A stretch of DNA of 53,459 nucleotides, taken from assembly GCA_903930455.1 (NCBI GenBank), contig CAIYYT010000103.1:1-53459 (forward strand), read 5' to 3'. The notes beneath the pieces were generated by a model, which was not told the origin of the DNA, did not search any database, and was given only the letters and a program-made list of their open reading frames with translations. Positions 8,859-17,390 of the stretch are shown piece after piece. The DNA is from an uncultured bacterium (GTDB lineage Bacteria; Zixibacteria; MSB-5A5; CAIYYT01). Positions within the stretch are counted from its first letter, which is position 1. The number at the start of each line of letters is the position of its first letter. The translations under genes and the position numbers were made by a program.

Positions 8859-10081
8859 AAGTACTCTGGCTCAAGTCCGATTTTCCGCTGCCAGCCGATA
8901 CCGGCGGCAAGATCAGAACCATGAATCTGCTGTCAGCGTTGGCGAAACTGTGCGACGTGACGTTCCTATCGTATGTTCCACCGGAACTCGATAGCAAATG
9001 GGTCAACCAGATGCGCGGTTTCGGTGTCAGAGTCGAGTCGGTGGTGCGGCCGGAAGAGAACAAGGAAGGACTCGCCTTCAAACTGCGTGTGCTTTTCAAG
9101 CTGCTGTCATCGCGACCCTATATCGTGAACAAATACATCACTCCAGAGATGGCTCAACGAGTCGGGAAAGTCACTGCTGAAAAACAGATTGACGTTGTTG
9201 TCTGCGATTTTCTGGAAATGGCATGGTCTGCCAAGCATCTTGGCAGCATACCGAAGGTGCTTTTCGAGCACAACGTTGAGACACTAATCTGGCGACGATA
9301 TCACGAGGTCGAAAAGGCTATTCTAAGGAAGCTCTATTTCGCGTACGAAAAGAATCGCCTGGAGCGATTTGAGCGGGATAGTTGCGCTCGGTTTGATCAG
9401 GTATTAACCGTCTCCGACAACGACGGTGAACTGCTCCGCAAAGAATTCGGTCTGCGACGCTACGTTACGATTCCGACCGGTGTCGACACGGGTTTCTTCC
9501 ATCCGTTGGGGCGGGAGACCAAGCACCGGTTGGTTTTCTGCGGCTCAATGGATTGGATGCCGAACATCGACGGCTTCTGGTGGTTCTATCGCGAGATCCT
9601 ACCGAAAATCAAACAGGAGATCGCGGATGTCAGCATTGCAGTGGTCGGTCGTCGCCCGGCAGAGGATATTGTCAAAATGGGGCAGGACGACAAGTCGGTC
9701 ATTATCACCGGCACTGTCGCCGATGTCCGTCCGGAAGTGGCTACCGGACAGATTTACGTAGTGCCACTGCGCGTTGGCGGTGGAACTCGCATCAAGATTT
9801 ACGAGGCGCTGGCGATGCGCAAGTGCGTCGTCTCGACGACCATCGGCGCCGAGGGATTGCCTTTGACAGACGGTGTGAACATCGTGCTGGCCGACGGCGA
9901 AAACGAGTTCGCAAAAAAAGTCACGGAATTGTTGCGTGACGACAACAAACGAAATAGAATTGCCGAAGCCGGTTTTCGACTGGTGACGGAGAAATATAGT
10001 TGGAGCAAGGCGGCGGAGAAATTGCATGAAGCGCTGAAAGCCGTTGCCGGTGTTCGTATTGATTTGAAGGCAAGGAATTGA
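8855..10081 (+). CDS. Glycosyltransferase family 4, resembling the PEP-CTERM/EpsH1-associated sugar transferase type
   Basis: A 408-residue GT-B glycosyltransferase. The N-terminus reads LKSDFPLPADTGGKIRTMNLL, the glycine-rich loop typical of sugar transferases of exosortase-linked EPS loci (the TIGR03087 style; assigned from memory, not searched). The donor domain has FCGSMDWMPNIDGFWWF, VVGRRPAEDI and PLRVGGGTRIKIYEALAM with the acidic donor-binding residue. Translation is coupled to the amidotransferase by a 4-bp overlap. It probably transfers a hexose or uronic acid on the cytoplasmic face of the membrane. Confidence 0.85.
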   Translation: MKVLWLKSDFPLPADTGGKIRTMNLLSALAKLCDVTFLSYVPPELDSKWVNQMRGFGVRVESVVRPEENKEGLAFKLRVLFKLLSSRPYIVNKYITPEMAQRVGKVTAEKQIDVVVCDFLEMAWSAKHLGSIPKVLFEHNVETLIWRRYHEVEKAILRKLYFAYEKNRLERFERDSCARFDQVLTVSDNDGELLRKEFGLRRYVTIPTGVDTGFFHPLGRETKHRLVFCGSMDWMPNIDGFWWFYREILPKIKQEIADVSIAVVGRRPAEDIVKMGQDDKSVIITGTVADVRPEVATGQIYVVPLRVGGGTRIKIYEALAMRKCVVSTTIGAEGLPLTDGVNIVLADGENEFAKKVTELLRDDNKRNRIAEAGFRLVTEKYSWSKAAEKLHEALKAVAGVRIDLKARN

Positions 10082-10088
10082 GGCTGAG

Positions 10089-11402
10089 ATGAAGATTTCC
10101 ATATTTGGACTAGGGTATGTCGGTGCGGTCACCGCTGCCTGCTTGGCCAAGCAGGGGCATCAGGTTATCGGCGTTGACATCAATCGCGATAAGATCGAGC
10201 AGCTCTCGGCCGGGAAAAGCCCGATTGTCGAAGATAAGATTGCCGAGATCATTTCGGATACTGTCGGTAGCGGCAAGCTGAAGGCCACGATGGACGCCAA
10301 AGCCGCCCTTAACGAAACCGAGGTCTCAATGATTTGCGTCGGCACACCATCGAAGGAAAATGGTGACGTCGATTTGACCTATGTGCTGCGGGTCACCGAG
10401 AAGATCGGCCAACTGCTAAAGAACAAATCCGAGTTTCATACGCTTATCTATCGCTCGACGATTCCTCCGGGGACGACCGAGGAGAAGATTATCCCGGTGC
10501 TGGAAGAGGCTTCCGGCAAGAAGGTCTATATTGACTTCGACGTATGCTTCAATCCCGAATTCCTGCGTGAAGGCGCTTCGGTAGACGATTTCTTCAATCC
10601 GCCGTTCACCATTGTGGGAGTACAGTCGGAGGGGGCGGCCGAGGTCGTGCATCGCGTCTTTTCGTTCCTGCAGGCGCCGTTTGAGACGACGACCATCCGC
10701 ACCGCCGAGATGGTCAAGTATGTTTGCAATACTTGGCATGCTCTCAAGGTCTGTTTCGGCAACGAGATCGGGACTTTGGCGCGCCGTCTGGGAATCGACG
10801 GCTACGAAGTGATGCGACTGTTTCTCCTAGATGCCAAACAGAACGTCTCAGGGATGTATTTGAAGCCCGGTTTCGCGTATGGCGGTTCGTGTCTGCCCAA
10901 AGACGTGCGTGGCCTGCTCTATCAAGCGAAGAGCGTTGACTACAACGCGCCGCTCCTGTCCGCCATCCCTGGTTCCAACGAGCGTCAACTTGAAGAGGGT
11001 TACAAGATCGTAACGTCGTTCAAGAAGAAGAAAATCGGCTTTCTGGGTTTGGCGTTTAAGGGTGGCACCGACGATCTGCGCGAATCACCGTTGGTTTTGC
11101 TGGCCGAACGACTGGTAGGCAAGGGATATGAGCTGTTGATCTATGATCGCAATGTCAACATCGCTCGCATCTTCGGGTCCAATAAGGCCTATATCGAGAA
11201 AGAGATTCCGCACATAGAGAAGCTGTTCGCGTCGTCGGTCGAGGAAGTGATTTACAGCTCTGATGTGATCATTATTGGCAATCACGACTCCGAATACCTC
11301 GCCGCGCTCAAGAGTGTCAAGGATCGCGAGATCGTTGATTTCGTGCGCATCGGAGATCAGGTGGCGCAGCTCGGCGACAATTATCATGGCATCTGCTGGT
11401 AA
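10089..11402 (+). CDS. UDP-glucose/GDP-mannose dehydrogenase family protein (AlgD-like)
   Basis: A 437-residue NAD-dependent nucleotide-sugar dehydrogenase that oxidises a hexose C6 to the carboxylate in two steps. The Rossmann motif GLGYVG is at residues 7-12. The catalytic thiol is in GGSCLPKD at Cys268, and KYVCNTWHA gives Cys213. Both numbers coincide with the active-site Cys268 and with Cys213 of Pseudomonas GDP-mannose dehydrogenase AlgD, and CNTWHALKVCFGNEIG is AlgD-like rather than the usual UDP-glucose dehydrogenase version. This favours GDP-mannuronate as product, though UDP-sugars are not excluded. It sits 7 bp after the glycosyltransferase stop behind GAGG and overlaps the next gene. 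Confidence 0.88.
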   Translation: MKISIFGLGYVGAVTAACLAKQGHQVIGVDINRDKIEQLSAGKSPIVEDKIAEIISDTVGSGKLKATMDAKAALNETEVSMICVGTPSKENGDVDLTYVLRVTEKIGQLLKNKSEFHTLIYRSTIPPGTTEEKIIPVLEEASGKKVYIDFDVCFNPEFLREGASVDDFFNPPFTIVGVQSEGAAEVVHRVFSFLQAPFETTTIRTAEMVKYVCNTWHALKVCFGNEIGTLARRLGIDGYEVMRLFLLDAKQNVSGMYLKPGFAYGGSCLPKDVRGLLYQAKSVDYNAPLLSAIPGSNERQLEEGYKIVTSFKKKKIGFLGLAFKGGTDDLRESPLVLLAERLVGKGYELLIYDRNVNIARIFGSNKAYIEKEIPHIEKLFASSVEEVIYSSDVIIIGNHDSEYLAALKSVKDREIVDFVRIGDQVAQLGDNYHGICW

Positions 11403-12393
11403 CGCAAAACCGACCATCTCAGTTGTTCTTCCCGTACGCAACGAGGGCCGGTTCATCAGTTCCGTTTTGCAGGAATTGGCCGAACAGGATTTTCCGCGTG
11501 AGGATTATGAAATCATCGTCGTTGACGGGGAATCAACCGATGACACGGTCGCGGTTGCATCAAAGTATCGCGATCGATTTGACCGCTTTCAGATCATTGA
11601 GAATCCAAAGCATCTATCCGCAGCTGCGCGCAACCTCGGCTATCGCGCCGCGATCGGCGAGTTCATACTCTATGTCGACGGCCATTGCCGGATTCCGTCC
11701 AAGCGTCTGCTTGCGGACATGACTGCAATCTTTCGTCAGAACGATGTTGATGCGCTATGCCGTCCGCAACCGCAGACTGCCGGGCCGCAAACCTATTTTC
11801 AGCAGGCCGTATCGCTAGCGCGCACTTCGGCGCTGGGGCACGCGCTTGATTCGACGATTTACAACGATCAGGAACGGGTTGTGCCGGCGGCATCTTCAGG
11901 CGCCATGTATCGCCGGGACGTCTTTGAGAAAATAGGGGAATTCGATGAACAATTTGATGCATGTGAGGATGTCGAATTCAATACCCGCGTCGATAAGGCT
12001 GGTCTCAAGGCAATGATTTCTCCCAAATTGACGGTCGAATATGCGGCTCGCACAAGTCTGCGCAGATTGTTCCGTCAGCTATATCGATACGGCTACGGAC
12101 GGTGGCTGCTCTTCCGCAAGCACCCATCCACGCTGGGTATTGGCACCTTGATACCAGTACTCTTTGTCTTGGGTCTGTTTGCGCTGCCATTCACTTGGTT
12201 GGTTTCGCTCAAGGCGGGCTTGATAGTCTCCGTGCCCTATGTCTTCTATCTGATAGCCGCGTGTGCCGTCTCGCTCGGCATCGCCCGTAAGAATCGAAGG
12301 TCGCTGATCTTCATCCTGCCCTTTATCTTTTTTACGATTCACTTCGCCTTCGGTATAGGCTTTATTGTTGCCCTCACAAGATCGCAGCGGTAG
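11386..12393 (+). CDS. Glycosyltransferase family 2, ExoA-like, with C-terminal membrane segments
   Basis: A 335-residue GT-A enzyme of the succinoglycan ExoA type. ISVVLPVRNEGRFI opens the nucleotide-binding fold, DGESTDDT is the first acidic motif, LYVDGHCRIPSKRL carries the DxD-like metal site, and CEDVEFNTRV the catalytic-base region. Two or three hydrophobic spans at about residues 255-335 anchor it in the inner membrane. The ATG at 11386 overlaps the dehydrogenase by 17 bp; the frame is open further upstream but that stretch lies inside the dehydrogenase. Role: sugar transfer to an undecaprenyl-linked intermediate (inferred from the family). Confidence 0.86.
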   Translation: MASAGNAKPTISVVLPVRNEGRFISSVLQELAEQDFPREDYEIIVVDGESTDDTVAVASKYRDRFDRFQIIENPKHLSAAARNLGYRAAIGEFILYVDGHCRIPSKRLLADMTAIFRQNDVDALCRPQPQTAGPQTYFQQAVSLARTSALGHALDSTIYNDQERVVPAASSGAMYRRDVFEKIGEFDEQFDACEDVEFNTRVDKAGLKAMISPKLTVEYAARTSLRRLFRQLYRYGYGRWLLFRKHPSTLGIGTLIPVLFVLGLFALPFTWLVSLKAGLIVSVPYVFYLIAACAVSLGIARKNRRSLIFILPFIFFTIHFAFGIGFIVALTRSQR

Positions 12394-12402
12394 GGAAGAG
12401 GT

Positions 12403-13521
12403 ATGGTGTCCGACCGGATCAAAATCATGTATGTCATCGGCTCAATGGGGCATGGTCGTGCCGGTACCGAGCGCAACCTTCTGACGATTATTGAGCATCT
12501 GGATCGAACTCGTTTTGAACCCTTCCTGGTCAGCCTGCAGGACTGCGAGTACATACAACAGGGCAAATTCATCTGCGATACCGCATGCCTGCATCTTTAT
12601 CGCATGTTCACTCCCGCGATGTGGCGCAAACGCAAACAACTGGCGCAGCGCATGCGAGAACTCGGTATCGATGTCGTGCAAACCTTCTTTGTTGAAGGTC
12701 ACCTCGTTGGCGGGGCCGCCGCGCGGATGGCTGGCGTAAAGGCGATTATCTCCTCGCGCCGTAACCTCGGGTACAGTTATGGCCTTAAGGAAAGACTGCT
12801 GCTGAAGCTCGCCAACCGCTATCCGCGACGTTGGCTCGCAAATTCGCAAGCGGTCGCCGACACGATTTCGCGACTGGAGGCGATCGATCGCAGTCGCTTT
12901 GATGTGATATACAACGGCGTCGAAATCCCGGCGTCGGACACTGGCGGTACCGCTACGGCGGTCACCCCCAATCAGACAGTTGTAATGGTCGCCAATCTTC
13001 GTCCCGTGAAAGCGGTTGACACTCTGATTCGCGCCGCCGCAGTTGTCGTCAAGAGTGTTCCCAATGTTAGATTCGCGATCGTCGGTGACGGTCCGCAGCG
13101 CACATCACTTCTCAAACTCACCGCCGAACTATCACTAACCGATCAGGTGGATTTCGTAGGCAGCGCCAGCGACGTCCGCTCGACCCTGCGGGGCGCAACG
13201 GTCGGAGTTCTGACCTCGACCAGCGAAGGTTTCTCGAACGCAATTCTCGAGTACATGTGCGCCGGTCTACCGGTGGTTGCCACTGACGTTGGTGGCAACA
13301 GGGAAGCGGTTCTTGACGGTAAAACCGGATTATTGATTGCTCCAGCCGATCATGGAGCGCTCGCAAGCAAGCTGATTTACTTGCTCACACATTCCGACGA
13401 GTCACTCCGCCTCGGTCAAGCCGGTAGGGAGCGGGCCGAATCCGAATTTTCGCTTGCTGCGATGATCCGCAACTATCAGGAATACTATATCAGATTAGTG
13501 AAGCAATTCGGATCCGAGTAG
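12403..13521 (+). CDS. Glycosyltransferase family 4
   Basis: A 372-residue GT-B glycosyltransferase. IMYVIGSMGHGRAGTERNLL is the N-terminal glycine-rich loop. MVANLRPVKAVDTLIRAA, FVGSASDVRSTLRGATVGVLTS and SEGFSNAILEYMCAGLPVVA show the donor domain with the conserved ExxxxxxxE glutamates. It begins 9 bp after the ExoA-like gene and is the last member of the tightly packed operon. No terminator follows directly; the next gene starts about 100 bp later behind its own promoter-like element. Confidence 0.86.
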   Translation: MVSDRIKIMYVIGSMGHGRAGTERNLLTIIEHLDRTRFEPFLVSLQDCEYIQQGKFICDTACLHLYRMFTPAMWRKRKQLAQRMRELGIDVVQTFFVEGHLVGGAAARMAGVKAIISSRRNLGYSYGLKERLLLKLANRYPRRWLANSQAVADTISRLEAIDRSRFDVIYNGVEIPASDTGGTATAVTPNQTVVMVANLRPVKAVDTLIRAAAVVVKSVPNVRFAIVGDGPQRTSLLKLTAELSLTDQVDFVGSASDVRSTLRGATVGVLTSTSEGFSNAILEYMCAGLPVVATDVGGNREAVLDGKTGLLIAPADHGALASKLIYLLTHSDESLRLGQAGRERAESEFSLAAMIRNYQEYYIRLVKQFGSE

Positions 13522-13587
13522 GAAGGCGAGAGAGCAGGCGAGACGCTGACCTGTCTGAATTCAGCGGTCTTATATAATAGTTTGCTC

Positions 13588-13616
13588 TTGTGCATTACAC
13601 CGACCAAGTGCGTAAT
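13588..13616 (+). promoter_or_regulatory. Promoter-like element, copy A of a duplicated pair
   Basis: TTGTGC and CGTAAT are separated by 17 bp inside a 41-bp block about 71% identical, without gaps, to the better promoter upstream of the gene at 17391. A perfect TATAAT also lies just upstream at 13573-13578. Either element could drive the membrane-protein gene that follows. If this copy is used, the leader before the ATG at 13625 would be almost absent. Confidence 0.4.
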
Positions 13617-13624
13617 TGCTGCAG

Positions 13625-15580
13625 ATGGCATCTGGAAACAGACACAGGTTCGTAATCGTAGTTGTTATTCTGCTGGCAACGTTCGTTGCGATCTCTATCC
13701 CACTGTATTACTTCTTCGGTGAACAGCTCGTTCGCGACATCTATGCCGGCAAGTCGCTTGGCATACTCAATGGTCTGATCACACAACAAGCACAGTATCC
13801 GGTCGAGCACTATATCCAGAGCTTTGCCGAGTCGTTTTGGATGCGCATCGTCGGTTTTCCGCTGACTTTTCTGTTTGCGGCACTGGTCTATAATATTCTC
13901 AAGTACTTCTTTGTCAGATTGTCTTCCCCTGCAGTTGCGCCATCGACAGATCATGAAACACCATTCAAATATGACTGGCTGTTGGCGTTGGCTATCTACT
14001 GTCTGCTCACAATTGTCTATTTCTACCCATGCCTGTCAACCATGAACACTCACGTGATTGGTCCCGGAGAGGACAACATGTCAGGATTCTGGGATCTCTG
14101 GTGGGCAAACGACATGGTGTTGCATGGCGATCAGAGTCTCACCTTTGCCCACCATGTTTACTATCCACAAGGTACCTCGCTCTATTACATAGCGTGGTCG
14201 TTCTACTCCCTGGCCGTGCTGTATCCACTGAGACTCTTCCTCGGTCCGGTAAGCGCCTACAATATCATTGTTCTGCATACCTTTCCCCTGGCCGGACTTG
14301 GCGCTTTCTTTCTCGTACGCTATTTGACTCGCAATTCCTGGCTTGCATTGCTCGGCGGCTTTCTGTTCGCCTTTTCTCCCTTCCATTTTGTGCGTGCCCA
14401 GCATCACTACCACATCAACAACATACAGTTCGTGCCGTTTTTCGTACTGTACTATATCCGAGCCGTGAAGGAGAACACGCGCAAGTATCTGATTCTGGCC
14501 ACGCTCTTTTTCCTGCTCAACGCAGCCTCAGACTGGAACTACATGTTCTTCGGCCTCTATTTCGTGGTCTTCAGCTACATTTATCTGGCCATCCGCAACC
14601 TGCGGCTGATTATGCCTGACCTGATCAAGAAGTCCGCTACTATCACTCTGATACCGATTCTGATTCTGTCTGTTTGGCTGGTACCGATGATGAAAATCGG
14701 TCTCACCAACAAGGAAGTGAACCTGCCGGGGCATAGGAGTTTCGTTGCTGATCTTGTCGGATTGTATCTCCCCAACTTCTACCATTGGCTCGGTTCGTTG
14801 GGACCTCTGGCCAAGATCAACGCAATGTATCAGGGTAACGTTTGGGAGTGTGTTTCCTATCTTGGTCTGGCGACCATTGTGCTTGTCGCTGTCACTTTCA
14901 ATCGCTTGGTCCGTCCAGCGGCGCCATACTTCCTCGCGGCAATTGCCTTTCTCATCATGGCGCTTGGCGCCTATCCGCATCTCGCCGGTCAGGCAATTCC
15001 TATACGCTTGCCGGACCAGGTGCTGTCGCAGATGCCGTTTTTCTCGAACCTGCGCGCTCCCGTGCGTTTCATGACATACGTCTACCTTTTTTGGAGCATC
15101 ATTGTGGTGATGGCTTTCCAGAGGCTCCTTGGTTCCGTCTCGACTCCGCGGCCCAGACTGGTGCTAAGCGTCCTGGTACCGTTACTGTTGTTCCTCGACT
15201 ACTTCAATGTTTGCCATGACAAAACCGAGGTCGCGGCGCCACCCTGTTATCAGGCGATTGCCGCCGATACAAGCAGTTTCGGGATACTCAACTTACCGGA
15301 GGAGTATGTCACGTCCTGCCGGTACATGATGTATCAGGCCTCGCACCATATCCCCATTGTCAACGGCGCTACCACACGGAAGGTCGGCAAGTCGCTGATC
15401 GATTCTCTTGCCATGAATGACCTTGATGTGCAGCAGAGGCAACTGGTCGATGACAAAGTGAAGTACCTTGTAGTTCACAAAAACCTTCTCGCAGACAAGG
15501 TTTTCGACTTGGCCGCCTATCGAAATCACTACGGCCGTTTTTACGAAGACGACCGCAGTGTAGTGTTCAAGGTCTACTGA
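13625..15580 (+). CDS. Multi-spanning membrane protein, GT-C-like
   Basis: About 651 residues with a dozen or more predicted transmembrane helices; the first is at residues 8-30 (VIVVVILLATFVAISIPLYY). A large loop after the third helix carries acidic residues (GPGEDNMSGFWDLWW) where GT-C glycosyltransferases place their catalytic Asp or Glu. The C-terminal ~130 residues form a soluble, probably periplasmic domain. I place the start at this ATG because the in-frame TTG at 13616 sits inside the promoter-like repeat; no clear Shine-Dalgarno is seen for either. It may be a polyprenyl-phosphate-sugar-dependent transferase or an uncharacterised EPS membrane factor. Convergent with the flippase. 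Confidence 0.75.
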   Translation: MASGNRHRFVIVVVILLATFVAISIPLYYFFGEQLVRDIYAGKSLGILNGLITQQAQYPVEHYIQSFAESFWMRIVGFPLTFLFAALVYNILKYFFVRLSSPAVAPSTDHETPFKYDWLLALAIYCLLTIVYFYPCLSTMNTHVIGPGEDNMSGFWDLWWANDMVLHGDQSLTFAHHVYYPQGTSLYYIAWSFYSLAVLYPLRLFLGPVSAYNIIVLHTFPLAGLGAFFLVRYLTRNSWLALLGGFLFAFSPFHFVRAQHHYHINNIQFVPFFVLYYIRAVKENTRKYLILATLFFLLNAASDWNYMFFGLYFVVFSYIYLAIRNLRLIMPDLIKKSATITLIPILILSVWLVPMMKIGLTNKEVNLPGHRSFVADLVGLYLPNFYHWLGSLGPLAKINAMYQGNVWECVSYLGLATIVLVAVTFNRLVRPAAPYFLAAIAFLIMALGAYPHLAGQAIPIRLPDQVLSQMPFFSNLRAPVRFMTYVYLFWSIIVVMAFQRLLGSVSTPRPRLVLSVLVPLLLFLDYFNVCHDKTEVAAPPCYQAIAADTSSFGILNLPEEYVTSCRYMMYQASHHIPIVNGATTRKVGKSLIDSLAMNDLDVQQRQLVDDKVKYLVVHKNLLADKVFDLAAYRNHYGRFYEDDRSVVFKVY

Positions 15581-15623
15581 ATAGACGGCATGATAGAGAG
15601 GTTGGTCTCAACTCAATATCTTA

Positions 15624-17195
15624 CTAGTCAATTCCACTCGGCATTACTGGTGGCAAAGCACTGCTATTCGGTGTAAACCGGCTCCGCAATCCATCGACAA
15701 ACTCTAGTAATCGCGCCTTGTCCTCCGGTTCGAGCACGTGCAAACGATGCAACGCTGCCGCATAGAGCCAGATCAAAGGCGCCTTGATGATGATTACGAC
15801 TATCAGGTATAGCCACGGGTAAGCCAATTGCGCGGCCGTACGTACGGGCAGGAAGTGACTGTATTCGTAGCTTTCCAAAGCGTAGTTGATCAGATAGACT
15901 ACTACTGCTGCAAGCAGAATCTTGGCCATCTTTCCGAACTCATAAGGTGCCGGCAGCACGCGGTTGCTCAGATACCAGGTCAACGTTACGAAGAAGGCGT
16001 ATGCGGCCACTGTCGCCCAAGCCGCTCCCATCATGCCATAACGCGGTATCAGCAGAAAATAGAGCACAAGGCAGAAAGCGGTGCTGAAGCCATGCCACAT
16101 CTTGAGATAGGTCTTCTTGGTATAGTAGAAACCGCTGTCCATAAACATCTGTATTCCATCCGCCGCGTATGCGAGAATAACAATCGGAATTATGGTGTAG
16201 CAGGCAAAATAACGTCGATCCATCATCACCGAGACAATTTCGCGGCTGTAGACTGACACGATCAGGCCAAGCACCGAGTATAATAACAGAGCATAGGTTG
16301 TTAGCCGTGCCAGGAAGCGAACCCCTTCAGGTTGACGCAACACGTCCACCATTTTTGCCGTCCAAGCCCGAATCGTAGGGCTAAAGACAAATGTGCTAAG
16401 CACCTGCGCAATCTTGTAGCCGGCTGAATACACACCCACTTCCGCTGCACCAAAGTAGCGATTCAATATCAGGCGATCGCCGCTGTTCATGACAAAACTC
16501 ATAAAACCGAGAAACGTGAATGACCACGAGAATTTGACAATCTGCCAACTGATGCCCCAATTCAACTTCTTGGCCGAGCGCCAAAACACCGGCCCGCCGA
16601 CGGCCAGTACGAAAATCCCCGTACCCAGAATCCCCGCCCACAGCACTGCGGCAACCTTGTCCGCCATTGTGTATAACAGCACGATATTGAGCGCAAGCGT
16701 AGTCGTGAAGCTCGCTGACGAGATGATGATATACTTGGTTGGCTGCTCAGTTGCCTGAAAATACAGAAACGGAACGATAAACGCCATCTGCATCAAATAG
16801 CGCACGGCCCCGAGGATGATGTAGTTGGAATAGACCGGTGACTGAAAAAGGGCCTGTGAAACCGGCACGCTGGTCGCGCACATTACCGTTGTCATCAAAC
16901 CGGCAACCAGGAAGACCACATACATGCAGGTCGACGTCACCAACCGTCGATATTGCTCGTCGGTTCGATCCCGATAGAATCGGATATAGGCTATGCCGTA
17001 CTGCGTCAGAAACAGCAGTGCCACGATATCCATCGTGCGGTTGAGGACTTCTAATCGCCCATAATCAGCCTCCGGCATCAAGCGGCTGTAAACCGGCAGC
17101 AGGATAAAGCCGATCCCATAGTTGAGCGCCTGTCCCAACCCATAGATGATTATTTGGCTTAAGAATGATGCGCTCTTGGTCTGCTGTTTCGCCAT
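15624..17195 (-). CDS. Polysaccharide biosynthesis flippase (Wzx/MOP superfamily)
   Basis: A 523-residue oligosaccharide flippase with about 12-14 transmembrane helices. The N-terminus, FLSQIIIYGLGQALNYGIGF and LPVYSRLMPEADYGRLE, is diagnostic of the polysaccharide-synthesis MOP family. It is expected to move the lipid-linked repeat unit across the inner membrane. I chose the ATG at 17195, preceded by GGAAAG, over one 57 bp further upstream that has no ribosome site. It is transcribed divergently from the deacetylase-like gene at 17391, with 195 bp between them. Confidence 0.87.
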   Translation of the reverse strand: MAKQQTKSASFLSQIIIYGLGQALNYGIGFILLPVYSRLMPEADYGRLEVLNRTMDIVALLFLTQYGIAYIRFYRDRTDEQYRRLVTSTCMYVVFLVAGLMTTVMCATSVPVSQALFQSPVYSNYIILGAVRYLMQMAFIVPFLYFQATEQPTKYIIISSASFTTTLALNIVLLYTMADKVAAVLWAGILGTGIFVLAVGGPVFWRSAKKLNWGISWQIVKFSWSFTFLGFMSFVMNSGDRLILNRYFGAAEVGVYSAGYKIAQVLSTFVFSPTIRAWTAKMVDVLRQPEGVRFLARLTTYALLLYSVLGLIVSVYSREIVSVMMDRRYFACYTIIPIVILAYAADGIQMFMDSGFYYTKKTYLKMWHGFSTAFCLVLYFLLIPRYGMMGAAWATVAAYAFFVTLTWYLSNRVLPAPYEFGKMAKILLAAVVVYLINYALESYEYSHFLPVRTAAQLAYPWLYLIVVIIIKAPLIWLYAAALHRLHVLEPEDKARLLEFVDGLRSRFTPNSSALPPVMPSGID

Positions 17196-17322
17196 CTGCT
17201 TTCCGTGGTGACTTAAGTACCTGTTCGCAACTCCGGTAGCGTACGAGATCATCGAGCTCGAATCAACTTAAAACAGCGCACTTCCCCGTATGAGTCCGGT
17301 GGTTTATTGCGACAGTTCGCTC

Positions 17323-17351
17323 TTGTACAATACATCGGCGGGGCTTATAAT
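17323..17351 (+). promoter_or_regulatory. Sigma-70 promoter, copy B of a duplicated pair
   Basis: TTGTAC, a 17-bp spacer and a perfect TATAAT. Transcription should start near 17358, giving a leader of about 33 nt with GGAG at 17377-17380 before the TTG start at 17391. The surrounding 41-bp block is repeated upstream of the membrane-protein gene at 13625. Confidence 0.75.
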
Positions 17352-17390
17352 TGCTGAACGATATTCATAGCCATACGGAGAAGTGACTAG

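Noticed and set aside
17335-17356. Possible sigma-54 site overlapping promoter copy B (GG-N10-GC)
   Set aside because: Only the GG and TTGC parts match, while a TATAAT at 17-bp spacing is perfect for sigma-70.
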